A stretch of DNA of 64,000 nt from Suillus spraguei. Taxonomy: Eukaryota > Basidiomycota > Agaricomycetes > Boletales > Suillaceae. A program made the translations under genes and the position numbers. The stretch covers positions 244,668 through 308,667 of the forward strand of contig JABCPU010000032.1 of NCBI GenBank assembly GCA_016800925.1. Direction: 5' to 3'. Under the pieces are notes generated by a model. The model ran no database searches, had not been told where the DNA came from, and saw only the letters and a list, made by a program, of their open reading frames with translations. Shown here piece by piece: positions 24,499-36,705 of this stretch; position 1 is the first letter of the stretch; each line of letters opens with the position of its first letter.

Positions 24499-25434
24499 GT
24501 TTCGTTGGATGGATACCAGTTTTGCAGACACTTTCTTTGGTGCCAACTCTGTGGACTCGTGCTTTTGCGAGCGTTTGGGTAGTTCTCCACTAGTACTTCT
24601 CATCTCCCTTCACGTCCTACTTTTATTCCCGTCACATCATGATTTTCTTCATACCTCATGTTACCATGCTTTGCTTTGCACTTATGCCCGTCTCATGATA
24701 TCGTATCTTACGCTTTCATTTTCAATGTCACCTTTTCTTGTATTTCTCTTCTCTGTATTACCGTCATTCTCTCTGTTGCTGTGTCATATCGTATACGAAT
24801 ATAGCTTGTGGAGTCTTCAGATCTCTTGAAGGATTAATAAATTTGAAAATAACGCGGTGGGGTGATTTCAAGGTAGTCCCCTAGTTATTTCATCTTTCCC
24901 CATGGTATTAGCGTAAATGCACTCCGCTGGATTTATCGCATATGCGGCTACCTAAGTACCCGAACGTACGTACCCTCTTGCCTGGCGGAACTAAGCCCAT
25001 TCTGGGATAGTGGGTACCTTCTTACCTTGCGAATGAACGCACGAAACGAAACATGCCGTCAACAATATTTTAAATTGATAAAGCACCCCCTGGCAGGTAC
25101 CCTTCTTCGAAGATCTGATCGGTGAACTCCGGGCCCAAGGGGTACTTGAAGGTCAGTTTGTTTATACCACATGTATAGATATGGCAGGTGTGGATGCATG
25201 GTTCCGGTTAGGCAGAAACGTGGCTCAGCGCTCAGATCAATACTTATCATGACTAGTGACCCTAAGTATACGTATCGGAAGGACTTTGACGCGCCAATAC
25301 CCTTCCGGTCTCTCAGATAAGCTTGAGTTATAGAGACAAAGATTACAGGGTACAGAAACAGGATAGGGAAACGTGAACAAGAAACATACGAGAAACATAA
25401 GCACTCAAGATCGCTGACGTAATAATATACAGGA
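24499..25434. other. Convergent intergenic spacer
   Basis: Between the 3' ends of the Skn7-type gene (plus) and the ABC transporter gene (minus). T-rich runs on the plus strand around 24,600-24,800 may belong to the 3' untranslated region. No gene seen. Confidence 0.4.
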
Positions 25435-28088
25435 TTACGCCGAGAGAACTTGCGCGTTATACAGCTTCGCATACTCGCCATCGTCTTCAATCAGCTGATT
25501 GTGTGTCCCTCGCTCGACTACACGTCCGTCCTTCATACATCTGCCACGAGGCGTCAATTTCATCTGTGTGGCTAGCAGGCTGTTTCTTACATGATCTGAT
25601 CAGCCTCTTTGACAAGATGGTGGAAGCGGTGAGTGACAAGGATCATAGTCTTTCCTTGGCGAACATGGTGAAACTCGGAAAGAATGTCGCGTTCCGTGAT
25701 AGCATCCAAAGACGACGTGGCTTCATCAACTACCACTAGTCTGATATCTGTATGATTGATCCTCATGAAGGTTCTAGCCCTGATGACGAAGCAGTGAAAA
25801 TGAGCAGCTATGACACGGAAGTAACGGAAAAGTACGTACGCCGCAAGTCGTTGTTTTTCACCACCTGACGCCACTTGTTAGTCAGCGAAAATGTGCACAC
25901 AAACCGAGAACACCGACCCGAGATTGTGACTGTCTGTTGTTTATGGCGTGCCAATTCTTCCCGTAATCTCTCAGAGATGGTGCCATAAGTTCCGTCGGCC
26001 CACCCATTCCCAATGTCATGAGTAGGCTTCACCTGCGTATCATACCCATTCTGCAACTTTGATACCCAGTTCGTGCAACTACCCATTTTGGCTGCCTCTT
26101 GAATTTGCTCATCGGTCGCATGAATACTGGATGGCAATCCAAGGCAAATGTTCTCCTTCACAGACATGGGAAATAACAGCGGGAGCTGGGGTAAGAATGC
26201 GATTGATGCGCGCACATCGTCGGAATCATATGTCGACAACGAATTGTCATCAATCAAAATTTCCCCTTCAGTAGGATTGGAGAGATGGGCAACGAGCTTC
26301 AACAACGAAGATTTCCCGCTGCCATTGACACCGACAACAAGGACAAGCTGTCCGGGAGTGATCTTCAGGGTGACATTTTCAAGAGCGTTGTGACTGCATT
26401 CCTCGTAACGAAGCGATACTTGTCTATTTGTATCATATACATCAAAATCACCACGTCACCGCATTGGTAGCATGAAGCTCACCGAAAAGATATCTTCATC
26501 CCGTTCGACGAGCTACCTCGCAACGGATCTGGATAAGACATCGGTCCACTGGATATCTTACTCTTGTAACTGATAGCATCGTAAAGCCACTTCGCCTGAA
26601 GGCACAAGCTGTTTATTGATGTAGAATTCAACCCATATTCGCCGATGCTCAAGGAAAGCCTATTGGTCGCTTGTTGCAGCAGAGCAATTGACATCACAGA
26701 AGAAGGCGAAAGACGGCAGGGCAAAATGAGCGCATAGACTGCCTTGAAGAACGTTAGTATGTTAAATAAGTAAGATCCGATAACTTACGAGTGGAAGGTC
26801 GAGGGTTAAATTGATTAGAAAGTCCCAGTACCACCCTCTCATCATCCCACCTGCCCAGGGAAACGGTTCAGTCACAATTGCATCACCGAGATGTTCAGTT
26901 GACTTTTGGTATTCTGCACAGCCCATTAGCATAGGCCTGCTTGAATGAATGTTATCTTACCAGGATGGATACTGTTGGCGGCGCCGCTGAGTATCAGTTC
27001 CTCTCGATATTGAGATGAAAATGCTAGGTCATAAAGAGATTTCATTTGCCTGAAAGGTACGTTTAGCGTATAAAAGATGTACCCTACGAGTTTGTTTCAG
27101 AAAATAGCGATGGTCCTTGATAACCACAAACCTTGGGCACCGGTGACATTAGATGGTGCCAACCAGCGGACAAGCGGATGAGCAACGCAAAATAGAAATA
27201 ATATCTCTCTCTCCGGACTAGGTTTGTGCAGTACCGCGTTCATCAAGACAGCTACTTGCGATAAAAGGGAAATAGTGGTGCGAGCGATGTGAAATAAACC
27301 TTGTAAGAATGACGAGCCCGGTGCATCCGACGGAAAGTGGCCCCTCACGGGAAATATTGTGTAACAATCTAGAAAATTATTCACGAAAGGTATTGAGAAG
27401 TCAACAAAGATCTATACCTTGCATCGAAGACACATCCACACGCATACTGGCTGGAAATATCATTCACGGTTTCAATATGGACACAACTCGCGATGGATTG
27501 CATCACCTTCAATAAGCTGGGGAAGGAAATATGCTTTCAAGCGACTATTGATATTGTCGTTCACATATGCTCTACAGGTAATGATAAGCCAGCCATTCGA
27601 ACAAGAAAATCACATAAGCATACAGGCAGCGACTGCAAGCAGGTTCAACGATGGCGCAGAATAACCCTCCGTAGATGGCAATATTAAGTGGGTCGTGAGA
27701 TACGTCTCCTGAGGAATGACCGTCGACCTGAACATGATAAGTTTCAAATATCGGATTCAAGTTGGTCGCTCACAAAATTGAATATGGAACCTAAACAGAG
27801 GAGAAGTAGTGCATCGGAGATGCTAAGCCACAGCGTGGCGCAGATATGGACAATCAACAGCCCAGGAGCCAGAGAATATACTTCTCTGAGAAGCTTTCGA
27901 GCGTAGGATAAGTTGGTGAAAGAGACAAGATACCGTTCAATCCAGGCCCGAATGTCCGAGGTCCAGTTGAGAGGCGACGGACTTTCGTAGGCAACTGTAT
28001 ATATGCCATGACTCAAGATTCGTGGTGGAAGGTGAGCAGGAACTGCATCTCGAACCCAAGAAGTCGTTGATTTCTTCCCGTCAGTCAT
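25435..28088 (-). CDS. Half-size ABC transporter, basidiomycete type
   Basis: Twelve exons join in phase: 28088-27774, 27727-27624, 27571-27507, 27450-27418, 27368-27132, 27083-26961, 26913-26789, 26742-26483, 26423-25918, 25873-25840, 25779-25591 and 25540-25435, giving 698 residues. The N-terminal half has hydrophobic segments of one membrane domain (for example LAPGLLIVHICATLWLSISD). The C-terminal half is a complete ATP-binding domain: Walker A GVNGSGKSS, Q-loop ASIAFLPQLPLLFPMSVKEN, signature ASGGEKQR, Walker B LVVVDEATSSLD and switch His VTHRFHH, ending ICMKDGRVVERGTHNQLIED. The signature motif and Walker A are intact, so it is probably active, and it would have to dimerise. The substrate is not evident. 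The acceptor of intron 9 (AACAAG) is slightly unusual. A one-codon ambiguity remains at the exon 3/4 junction. Confidence 0.9.
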
Positions 28089-28164
28089 GATTGTGCACGC
28101 GCGAGAATGGTGGTCTTTGGAAAATACTCAATTGAAGGCACGTAGGCTGGAAAGTATTTATGTG

Positions 28165-28488
28165 TCATTCAAGAGACGCGCACTGCCTCTTAACTCGTGC
28201 CACCGCTACTCTTGTGCTTCGTGGATGAGATGGCCAATAAATGAGAATCTGTGGTTCTTGGAAGCGATCGATTTGACATTGACAGGGTGGTGCCACGAAT
28301 GAGCCCACAGATCCACCACCTGTTGCGACACAAGTACAGATGCCAGACACCCCATAAGGAGAAGGGCTGCAAGGATTCAGGAAGGCGCCGTGTGTCCCAG
28401 GAGACCAAAGTCCGACACCAATAGGAAATGTATCCGTCACTGGTACTTCTCCAAATTTTAGTATACGCGCATGTTTATGGGTACACAC
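28165..28488 (-). other. Open frame upstream of the ABC gene, unidentified
   Basis: A minus-strand frame encodes a Gly/Pro/Cys-rich stretch (VTDTFPIGVGLWSPGTHGAF, then PCSPSPYGVSGICTCVATGG) that looks more protein-like than random. It has no recognised family. It lies just 5' of the ABC transporter start and could be an exon relic or a leader artefact. Confidence 0.2.
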
Positions 28489-29312
28489 AATAGCAAAAAA
28501 ATGTTTTCACGATCGTAATAGATGTGTCTTGGATTTATTGCGGGCTGGTAATATCCAGGATAGCAGCTCCCCGCAGGTGACATGCGTCTTCTACAAATCG
28601 CACTGCATGAGAAAGGATCATTGATGACCATATCAGCCCGAAGAAAAACGACCACGAACCTCTGTTCGAACAAGTGAGAAAACACTCGTGGAGGAAGGGT
28701 CAACAGTTCATTTCGGTAGTTGAATCTTAGAATGCCCTCATCGCGCCCACAATCAGCTTGCGTTTGTCACGATGTTCATCATCCAGTAGCACGACCAAAA
28801 AATCTGAAACTAGTAGATCACTTCCCACATACAGCTTGAGAATAAAAATGGATGCTAGCCTCATAAAGCCGTTGGGTTATCTGATGATGGTCGAGCAAAA
28901 GTATTGATGTCATGACTTTGATGAATAATGCATTCAGATCACCCAAGGCATGCGAAAATTTTGGTGATCAGTACTGCGCTAGGGCCTAATGGGGACTACT
29001 GTAGACATCATCCTATACCAGGACGTACATTGATGACGATGACACGCCGTCGAGATTGAATTACCGGTCATGCATGGGTACACAAAACAAAGAAGAAGGC
29101 AAGTTGTTGTTCGCATTGGAGTGACAAGATGAGTAACGTGCATTACTACACGTGTTGTTTCATAGTATAATGAATTGTCACTGTGTGCTTGAAATAAAAA
29201 CAAGGATACGTCGCGGGACTTCACTGTAACAGATGAGTCGTCAAGGGGGAGACTGTTCGTACCCAATTTACATATACCGCAACAAACCTGATCTATATCT
29301 GCTTTGCGTATT
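28489..29312. other. Intergenic spacer
   Basis: Between the ABC transporter upstream region and the 3' end of the BTB gene. No gene, repeat or RNA recognised. Confidence 0.35.
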
Positions 29313-31035
29313 TCAAACAAGAGAATGCTTTGTACCCTCCAAATTCAACCATAAGTCCATTTTATCCCATATATCCTCCTGCTCCTCTGTCCACTCTTGT
29401 GTCTTTTCTCTGACACACGCAACACACAAGCCCTCGGCGGCCCAGTCGATTTGCTTAATTTGCTCAAGCATTTCGAGTGGTTTGCAGACGCCAGAGTTAG
29501 ATATTGCGGGCGTTATTACGAGCGACATCCATTTTTCCGCAAACACGTCTGTACATGCCATATGAGGAGTTGCAGGCTAAAATAAATGATGAATTAGCGC
29601 ACAAGTTTATAGTCACACGAGAACAGATCATGGCATAAATAAAGGAAAACTTCCAACGTTCGGCGTTCGACGTTCAACGAAGGCTATAACATCTGAAGCC
29701 AGTGGAACATGCATGTCAACGGAGTTACCGTTTGATCAGAATCTCATTTCCCAGTAGGTCGCCACAAGTCAATATCACTGCGGTGGCCACTTCCTCGGAA
29801 TCAGATGTCAGGAACACGTACTGGTGTGAACAAAACAGGGGTGAAATGCTCCACGATGCCAGTCATCAGGCTTCTGCACCGCTCGACGTCTATAGGTGGC
29901 AGAATGAGGCGTGCCGTTGACGATGGCAAACCATCTGGTTTGATGAAAATTTCCAGATCCAAGCCATCGTCCTCGGATTCGAATTCAGAAGACGTGACAA
30001 GGCTGTAATATATGCCCTTTCTGATCTGGAAGAGCAGAATCAGTTTCTCGACAATCCGTGTGGAAAACCTCGAATAAACGAAAAAGACATCCGACAACAG
30101 TGCATGTTTTGTCCCCAATCACATATAAAGCAAAATAATCACTGAGACCTAGCTAGTGCCTCCCTCCAAAGACCGCAGGAGTTAGACACCAGCCTATCAG
30201 TAGCATACACAAATTCTCAGGAAAATTTTTGCCTATGAATGATAGGAACGCTAAGCTTTGATAGCAACCTTCCTAGACAGGAGGAGAACCCACAAGCTGA
30301 AGCATAGCATGTAAAAATCAGGCATTTACCACGCTGCAAGGGGACCCCCAAGAAACCTAGCAAAAAATCGCAGGCATGAACATGAACCCACCGAGGGAAT
30401 CTCATACAATTGCACAAGTGCCAGTGCCTCTTCTAGATGGCTGCTAGGATGTGCGAACGGCTGAGGCCCCTGTGGAAACATAGATACAAAGTAGGCCCGT
30501 GCTGATATGTGCACACCGGGCAGATCAAGTTGATCTGGGGAAGAGACACGCAGGATTGCCGCAACATGCGAGAAGGGTGCATCAGCGGACAGAGGGCTGC
30601 AAGAGCATCAAAATCGCTTTCTGTCAGTTCCACCACGACAAAATGCTCTCACCGATCGTGGTATAGATGCTCCAGCAGGGCTATCAAATCTTGGACTTGA
30701 ACACCAAGTTCTGGCGGAATCAACATTTCAGAGTCGGCGCTGGTCCCACTATCAAGCATCCTTTGAACAAAGCGGGATTGTCGACGCAACAAACTCTTAT
30801 GCAACTTGAAGTAAATCTCCCCGTTGCTCATGCTGCGTGATCGAATGATGATGGAACCATCATTGAACCAGTATGTAGGATGCTGTCTGACATTGTGTGG
30901 CTCGGCGATCGTGCTCGTGGGTAAGCCTGCTGCACTGTTTGTTGTGCGCCACGATAACCAATATGTCCAGCCCGCAGCCAATGAGACAGGGATGAGTGTA
31001 AGCAGCGCTCGACGGCTAGCGGTGAGGTTTCTCAT
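29313..31035 (-). CDS. BTB/POZ domain protein, mushroom-type family
   Basis: Exons 31035(?)-30653, 30596-30392, 30025-29822 and 29576-29313 join in phase. The first holds the start of the BTB fold: TYWFNDGSIIIRSRSMSNGE, FKLHKSLLRRQSRFVQRML, IPPELGVQVQDLIALLEHLY. The second continues with PLSADAPFSHVAAILRVSSP and LDLPGVHISARAYFVSMFP. The third encodes KGIYYSLVTSSEFESED and a Pro-rich segment ending EHFTPVLFTP, and the last PATPHMACTDVFAEKWMSLV, LEQIKQIDWAAEGLCVACV and EEWTEEQ-like residues (QEWTEEQEDIWDKMDLWL). This architecture matches a large Agaricomycete family of BTB proteins of unknown target. The start is uncertain: the Met at 31,035 is followed by about 40 residues that look non-homologous, so a small 5' exon may be missing. 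The 366-nt intron 2 may hide a further exon. Confidence 0.75.
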
Positions 31036-31092
31036 GAGAAGTAGTGGCACACGTTGTGAAGTCAGACGGAAGCAAATCTTCGACCTCGCTGA

Positions 31093-31281
31093 CTAGCGCC
31101 AGGCAACACCATGATAAAATGATAGGCATACATACAAAGATCTAAGACATGCTCACGGTCTGAAATGAAGGTCCATGTTGATGATAGAAATGGTGGACAT
31201 GCCCACTTCTGCGCATCCTTTAGGTATCAACTTAAAGCGAGATACGACACTCGAAAAGACGGAGGGACAAGACGTAAAGTA
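31093..31281. repeat. RPN7/BTB intergenic DNA with an inverted copy at 55.8 kb
   Basis: This spacer, downstream of RPN7 and upstream of the BTB gene, recurs in inverse orientation at about 55,819-56,010 with scattered changes and a loss of about 13 bp. The shared stretch runs slightly past the RPN7 stop codon, to about 31,304. Confidence 0.85.
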
Positions 31282-32801
31282 CTAGTACAATACTTTACTC
31301 AATCTTTGTATTGAATTCAACAAGACATCGCCTTGCTTTATGACCTTGTCGTACTGTGCATTCTTGAGTGATGGCCGTGTCGTCTCCACAATACCGTGCA
31401 CTTTGTCAATAGTGCAATGCAAACGCCCGTTGGCGATAAATCGTGAAAGTTCACTAGAAGAGACGCTCAGAGACGAGCAAGATACAGGTGCAGATAGTAC
31501 ATACCTGTCAACAAACTCGACGCTGACGCCGAATGCACCGCTAAGACTCTCAAGAGTGAGGCTGCGGTAGGACTCCAGAAGTTGGCTGTATGCCAAAATG
31601 CGCATTTCTCGTACATAGTAGCGGGTATGAGGCGAGAGGAGTCGCGAGGGCAGGAGATACGTCTGCTCAAGGGTCGCTGTGGGCGTGGACAAAGCATGTC
31701 AGTTATGATCGATCACATCAGACAAGTATAATGAGGCTAGACAAGAACTTCGGAAGTGGATTGTAGGTGCGAAGAAACGTACCGAGGGCGACGAAGAATT
31801 TTGCGTAATGGCAGTCGTAAAGATTGTTTAAGAGGTCTCCAAGGATCGGGATTTCAGGCAAAACGGAGATAACCTCCGGTGCGGTAATGAGCTACAGGAG
31901 ATATGGTCAGCAGTGGGAGACCCCAGGAGAACGAACATACCCGTTTCTTGAGATCTACTCGTTTGAGGGTGAGAGCGTTTATGATGATAGTGAGAGCGAC
32001 GAAGTCATTGTATGTTGTGAGTTCAGTGGCAGTGAACGTCGATAGTGCATCGAGGAGAAGTGCGCCACCAGCCTTAAGTTGGCGGATGGATATCATGTGG
32101 AGCCCACGGTAGACCTTTAGACGATTACGCCTATCCCAGTCACCACCCTCCTCGATAAATCTGGACGATGTGTTAATTCAAGATCACGGTAAAGCGTTGC
32201 GATAGCGCACCTTTCTGCCTTGGGAAGGTTCTCAGTGATGAGGCCATTGTCACCGAAGAAAAATCCCAGCCGGATGAGAGTGAGTACAATATCTATCCTC
32301 GAGCCAAGGCCAGGTGTTTTCTCAAGCGCAAGTTTTTGCGCTGCGACTGCGCCTTCCTGCATAATGACATTTGGTGTTATTCGGTCGTATGACTTAGTAT
32401 AGGGACGGCGCACCTTGTCACCAATTCGAGTTAGATGATTGGCTCTGGCTTTCAAAGCGTCTGATATTTCAGATTCTCCTTCTTGCTTCTCCGCCTCTGC
32501 TAGTCTCTCGTCTAGCTTCCTCAGCTCTTCCTCATTGTCTTTCTCCATCGATTCGAGCAACGGGGGATCAGACGTAAGAGCGCCTGCAGAGGTTACTAAC
32601 TTATAATACGGCGACATTTCTGCGTAGACCAAAGATCAAGTCAATAACATCAAGACAATCTCATTACTTACTGTCTGCCTTGATTCCTTCAAGCAACTGT
32701 TTTCTTGCATTGTCGTGAAGTCGCCCGAGTGTTGGTGAGATAAGAGTGAATAGATGCTGCGGCAGGCTAAGATTTGGTATCGGAATAATTTCTTCTGCCA
32801 T
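31282..32801 (-). CDS. RPN7: 26S proteasome lid subunit Rpn7
   Basis: PCI-domain subunit of the 19S regulatory particle lid. Seven exons join in phase: 32801-32672, 32619-32414, 32356-32211, 32160-31941, 31891-31783, 31676-31505 and 31453-31282, for 384 residues, close to the usual length of about 390. Landmarks in order: [98 protein letters not shown], then the C-terminal PCI part [20 protein letters not shown] and [20 protein letters not shown]. The start Met is followed by [13 protein letters not shown], which fits Rpn7 N-termini. It is transcribed away from RPN6, whose start codon lies 130 nt away. Confidence 0.97.
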
Positions 32802-32931
32802 GACTGTCAGTGTCAGGGAGCTCACCTTCGACGCGTCAGTCTCACAGGCTCATATTCCCACGGTATGAAGACGCGTCACACTCATGGTGCAACACTTTGT
32901 ACTCATAGCCCAACACTATCTCCACTGAATC
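32802..32931. promoter_or_regulatory. Bidirectional promoter of RPN7 and RPN6
   Basis: The 130 nt between the two start codons must contain both promoters and leaders. It carries two copies of ACGCGTCA at 32,831-32,838 and 32,871-32,878, same orientation, exactly 40 bp apart. With the preceding base, one of them (GACGCGTC, 32,870-32,877) and the other (GACGCGTC with C-G before it, 32,830-32,837) are perfect 8-bp palindromes, so they can be read from either side. ACGCGT is the core of the yeast MCB element bound by MBF. No copy of the ascomycete proteasome element GGTGGCAAA is seen. The regulatory role is inference. Confidence 0.7.
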
Positions 32932-34740
32932 ATGACATCTACTCAAGAACTCCTCAAGCAGGCTGCGGATATCGCGTCCTCTAACCCAAAGCGTGCAGAG
33001 GAGCTTTACAAACAAATATTGGATTCCACAGGTGTGCTTAACAGTGTATGTCTTGACTGCTAGTGCCAATCATACATCCAGCATCAACCTCCAATGGATC
33101 GGCCGTCAATGCTGACAAGGAACAGTCCTTGCGTGACCAAGAGTCTGCCTTGATAAAACTCGCAGAGCTATATCGAGATCAAAAGTGAGTCTTGCAAAGT
33201 CTCATGTTTTACGCAAGCCCTTACTCCAGACAGAGATGGCAGTGGCTTAGCGCAAGTCATCACACTCTCGAGATCATTTATGTCTTCAACTGCCAAGGCA
33301 AAGACTGCCAAGTTGAGTGAGTGCCCTCTGTTCTTGGCTTGCCATGCTTCGTTAATGTCTACCTTGTAGTCCGCACGCTTCTAAATTATTTCAACTCTAT
33401 CCCTAACAGTCGGCAAACTCAGATTGACGTCCTAACCGACAACATTGAATGGTCAAAGCGTGAAAAGCGCATATTCCTCAAACATAGCTTGGAAATCCGT
33501 CTCGTTTCCCTGTAAGAGGCACTTCTACCTCTTACGACGACGCTGATTATCGGTATAGGCAACTCGAGGCACTGCAGTACAAGTTAGCTTTAACGCGAAT
33601 TGACGCACTCTTGACGGAGTTGAAAAGGTTAGATGACAAGATGATTCTTACCGAAGTACACCTACTCGAGAGTCGCGTCTATCGTGGCATTGGAAACCTC
33701 TCGAAGTCCAAGGTTAGTCTTTAGGTACCATGCCGGTATTTCTCATTATATGCCCTTACGTCGGTGAAATACAAAGGCTGCCCTCACTTCCGCCCGCACT
33801 GCTGCAAACTCAATATACTGTCCTCCTCATCTTCAAGCAGCATTAGACCTCCAATCCGGTGTTCTCCATGCTGAGGACAAGGATTACACTACTGCATATT
33901 CATACTTCTATGAGACTTTCGAGAATATGTCATCGCAGGACGACCCAGCAGCGTTGAATGCACTCAAATACATGCTTTTGTGCAAGGTCATGTTGAATAT
34001 GGTGCGTTGTCAATGATCTTGACTCGCCACTCATTCTGATATGTATCCCAGCCTGAAGATGTCACATCACTTCTTTCCATCAAGCTTGCGGTGAAATATG
34101 CTCAACTCCGCGAGATCGAGAGTATGCGTACCATAGCGCTTGCGCATCAGAATCGAAACTTGGCGGATTTTGAGAAAGCCCTTCGGGACTATAAACATGG
34201 CATGTTATGCTCGATCTATACAACTCGTTATTCACTTATCATCGCTACACAGAACTCTCGTCCGACCCTACTATTCGCTCGCATCTTGCAGCGCTTTACG
34301 ACACCCTTCTCCAGCAAAACCTCCTGCGTATCGTTGAGCCGTACTCTGTGGTGGAGATTGACTACGTTGCAAAACAGGTCGGGCAAGGACGGCAGGACGT
34401 TGAAGCCAAGTGCGTATTAATTCTTTTCTGTGAGAAGTAGCTGATCTCGTGTTTCAGGCTATCCCAGATGATATTGGACAAGGTGTTCCACGGCGTACTG
34501 GATCAGGGACGAGGATGCCTGATCGTATTTGATGAGCTAGAAGCTGACGTGCGTCCCTCTTCCCACTCATTCTATCCATGGTCATATCCTTTTTTTCAGA
34601 ACACGTATGGTGCAGCAATTGGAACTCTGGAGCAAGTTAGCAAGGTCGTAGACTCATTATATGCCAAGGTACTTCCGTTTATTTTTTTAGCCGCTGGCTT
34701 TATGCTTACAAATGTCGTTCAGACTGTCAAGATTGCATAG
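32932..34740 (+). CDS. RPN6: 26S proteasome lid subunit Rpn6
   Basis: PCI-domain lid subunit that clamps the 19S particle to the 20S core. Eleven exons join in phase: 32932-33031, 33082-33184, 33234-33316, 33370-33511, 33559-33712, 33777-34001, 34052-34199, 34253-34409, 34458-34548, 34600-34668 and 34723-34740, for 429 residues (family about 420-435). Landmarks: [133 protein letters not shown], then the PCI part [20 protein letters not shown] and [20 protein letters not shown]. Intron 7 is GC-AG (donor GCATGT at 34,200); no GT donor gives the right frame. The last exon is 18 nt. Confidence 0.97.
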
Positions 34741-35344
34741 ATGTAGTTGTTTTTGTTTCCTCGTGAACTTGAAATTCTACACGATCCGTCTTTGTTCTTA
34801 CTTCGGATGTTTTCGAGACATGAATTCAACTTTTGCGTTCACGCACCTATCTACATGTCGCACAAAAGGTAGGAAAATATCCCTCCTGCCGCTACAGTTT
34901 CATCCCCTGAATCAACCCCTCCCCCCCTCATGCACGTTGGAAGCCTCCCAACATCAAAGAATTTTCAGGTCCGTTACAGAAACCAGCGCCGATGCCACAA
35001 GCGGACTAGGAATCATGACATTGGAAAAATCTTACATATGTTGGCAGATGCTTGTTCAAGTTGGCGCGCTTCTTGTCACATGTCACATAAGCAAGTTTTG
35101 TGATGAGTCAGCAGTCGTCAACCATGAGGACATTTGGACGTCGCTCTTGTTCACTACACTAGCTTTAGCACTGACGCGGACATTTTACCAAGGTGCATTC
35201 ATAATAGGTCAGCATCTCCATGGAAATGAACGTGAGGCAAGTCAATGCATTGTTGACGCGTGTGCTGTGCGACTTGATCCACGGCACGTGTCGGAGTATG
35301 ATATTTGTTACTATATGTGTTCGTTTTCCCGCTGTTTCACTCTT
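34741..35344. other. Spacer between RPN6 and the copia element
   Basis: No gene recognised. The 5' edge of the copia long terminal repeat could lie in its right part, but I see no clear TG start. Confidence 0.3.
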
Positions 35345-35504
35345 CCCTCAGTCCGTCATATCAGACTGAGGGTGAGTTTTCTGTCTTGTATCCCGCCATA
35401 CTTAGATTACTCACATTCATACCTAGAATACTGATATTAGTGTCTAGGTACAGAATAATTCAGTCCGTCATATCAGACTGAGGGATACTGATATTAGTGT
35501 CTAG
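35345..35504 (+). repeat. Two interleaved short repeats at the copia LTR end
   Basis: A 24-nt core beginning CAGTCCGTCATATCAG occurs at 35,349-35,372 and 35,461-35,484; with its CCCTCAGT start the first copy forms a hairpin with ACTGAGGG. A second motif beginning ATACTGATATTAGTG occurs at 35,428-35,447 and 35,485-35,504. They may be LTR enhancer repeats or the trace of two nested LTR ends. Confidence 0.7.
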
Positions 35505-35512
35505 ATTAAACA

Positions 35513-35526
35513 GGTTATGAGCCCTG
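35513..35526 (+). other. Primer binding site, initiator tRNA-Met half
   Basis: GGTTATGAGCCCTG is the exact complement of the anticodon arm of fungal initiator tRNA-Met (CAGGGCTCATAACC). Copia-class elements prime with such an internal half-tRNA. The preceding bases TTAAACA would be the LTR 3' end. Confidence 0.8.
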
Positions 35527-35765
35527 GCTCGTTGTAATCAACGGCCGGAAACCTACTAGACCTATCAACACTCAGCGTTCGATTAACCCTAAACGGACCT
35601 TCACGCCCTGAGCACCCGACGTCATACCTTCGAATAAAACTTCGTTAAAGGTTGAACTATTACCCCTTTTGGTGAGAAGCCTACGCGCCACTGCGTCCGT
35701 GAGCCTACTTATATCTGACGGAACACAGTTCCTCCCCTATATCATCCTTTTCCCAAACGACCACC

Positions 35766-36669
35766 ATGCCTGCCCACAGATGCTCGCAGAGTTCCCAAGT
35801 CGGCCAAAGCTCTTCTAGCGCCCCTAATATGATCACCCCTATCACTCAACCAATTGTCCCTACCATCGTTACACCGACGGCAACCTTACCCGCCGCGGCC
35901 CCTGTAACTCGTCCCTCCGTTACGGCGATTACACTCAGCCAAACTGATTTGAAGGAGATCGAGATCCTGGACCGTAGTAAGAACAATTGGGGGATATGGT
36001 CTGATAAAATGCAAAACTACCTGTTTCTGAAACATGGCGGCGGATATATCCTTGGCATCATCGCTCGCCCAGACCCGGTCTCTGACCCTTCTAGTGCCAG
36101 TCACTGGGACCTCAATAACTTATGCATCATCGCGGCACTTCGCTCCCGCTCCAGTCCTGAGGAGCAAGAATTCCTTCGTACCTTCGCTAATGCCCACCTT
36201 GCCTGGAGCGCTCTCAAATCCCTCACGAGAAAATCGGACTAATCGCCCAGATTCTACTCATTCAGCAAGCTCTAGCAATCCGCTACCGTCGTTCCGAACG
36301 CCTATCAACTACTAGTACCGAAATCAGCGACATGGTAAGGAGCATATATGCTATCGGTATCCCCAAAGAGGACAACTTTATCACTATCATAATGCTCAAC
36401 GTAATGAATGAAGAACTCACTCACGTGCGCAACCACATTGCTGACGCCCTGTCTACCAGTACCTCCACTTCCACATATGGCCCACGAATATCTGGTCCCG
36501 CTTGGATATGGAGCAGCAACTGCTCGACTCCGACAATAAAGGATCTGGGGATGTAGCTCTAGTCACCTCCAGTAAGGGAAATCGGAGTCGTGAGGCCCGT
36601 CCAGGCAAAACTTGTTCGGAATGTGGCGTAGCGGGCCACACTTCCTGCTGCACTACCTGCAAGAACTGA
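35766..36669 (+). pseudogene. Copia gag, frameshifted
   Basis: Starts at an ATG in good context (CACCATGCC). After a Pro/Thr-rich N-terminus the capsid-like region has NNWGIWSDKMQNYLFLKHGG and AHLAWSALKSL. A one-base shift near 36,230 moves the frame; it continues with IGLIAQILLIQQALAIRYRR, EDNFITIIMLNVMNEELTHV and a zinc knuckle-like CSECGVAGHTSCCTTCKN. A TGA at 36,667 interrupts what was probably a continuous gag-pol frame, since the pol frame follows in the same phase. Confidence 0.8.
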
Positions 36670-36705
36670 GCGCACGCTCAAGATTGCTTCGGCAAAGGAG
36701 GAGCT

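Noticed and set aside
32821..32880. ACGCGT pair as cell-cycle MCB boxes proving S-phase control
   Set aside because: The core matches MCB, but the targets are proteasome genes and no MBF data exist for this organism, so only the paired motif is reported.
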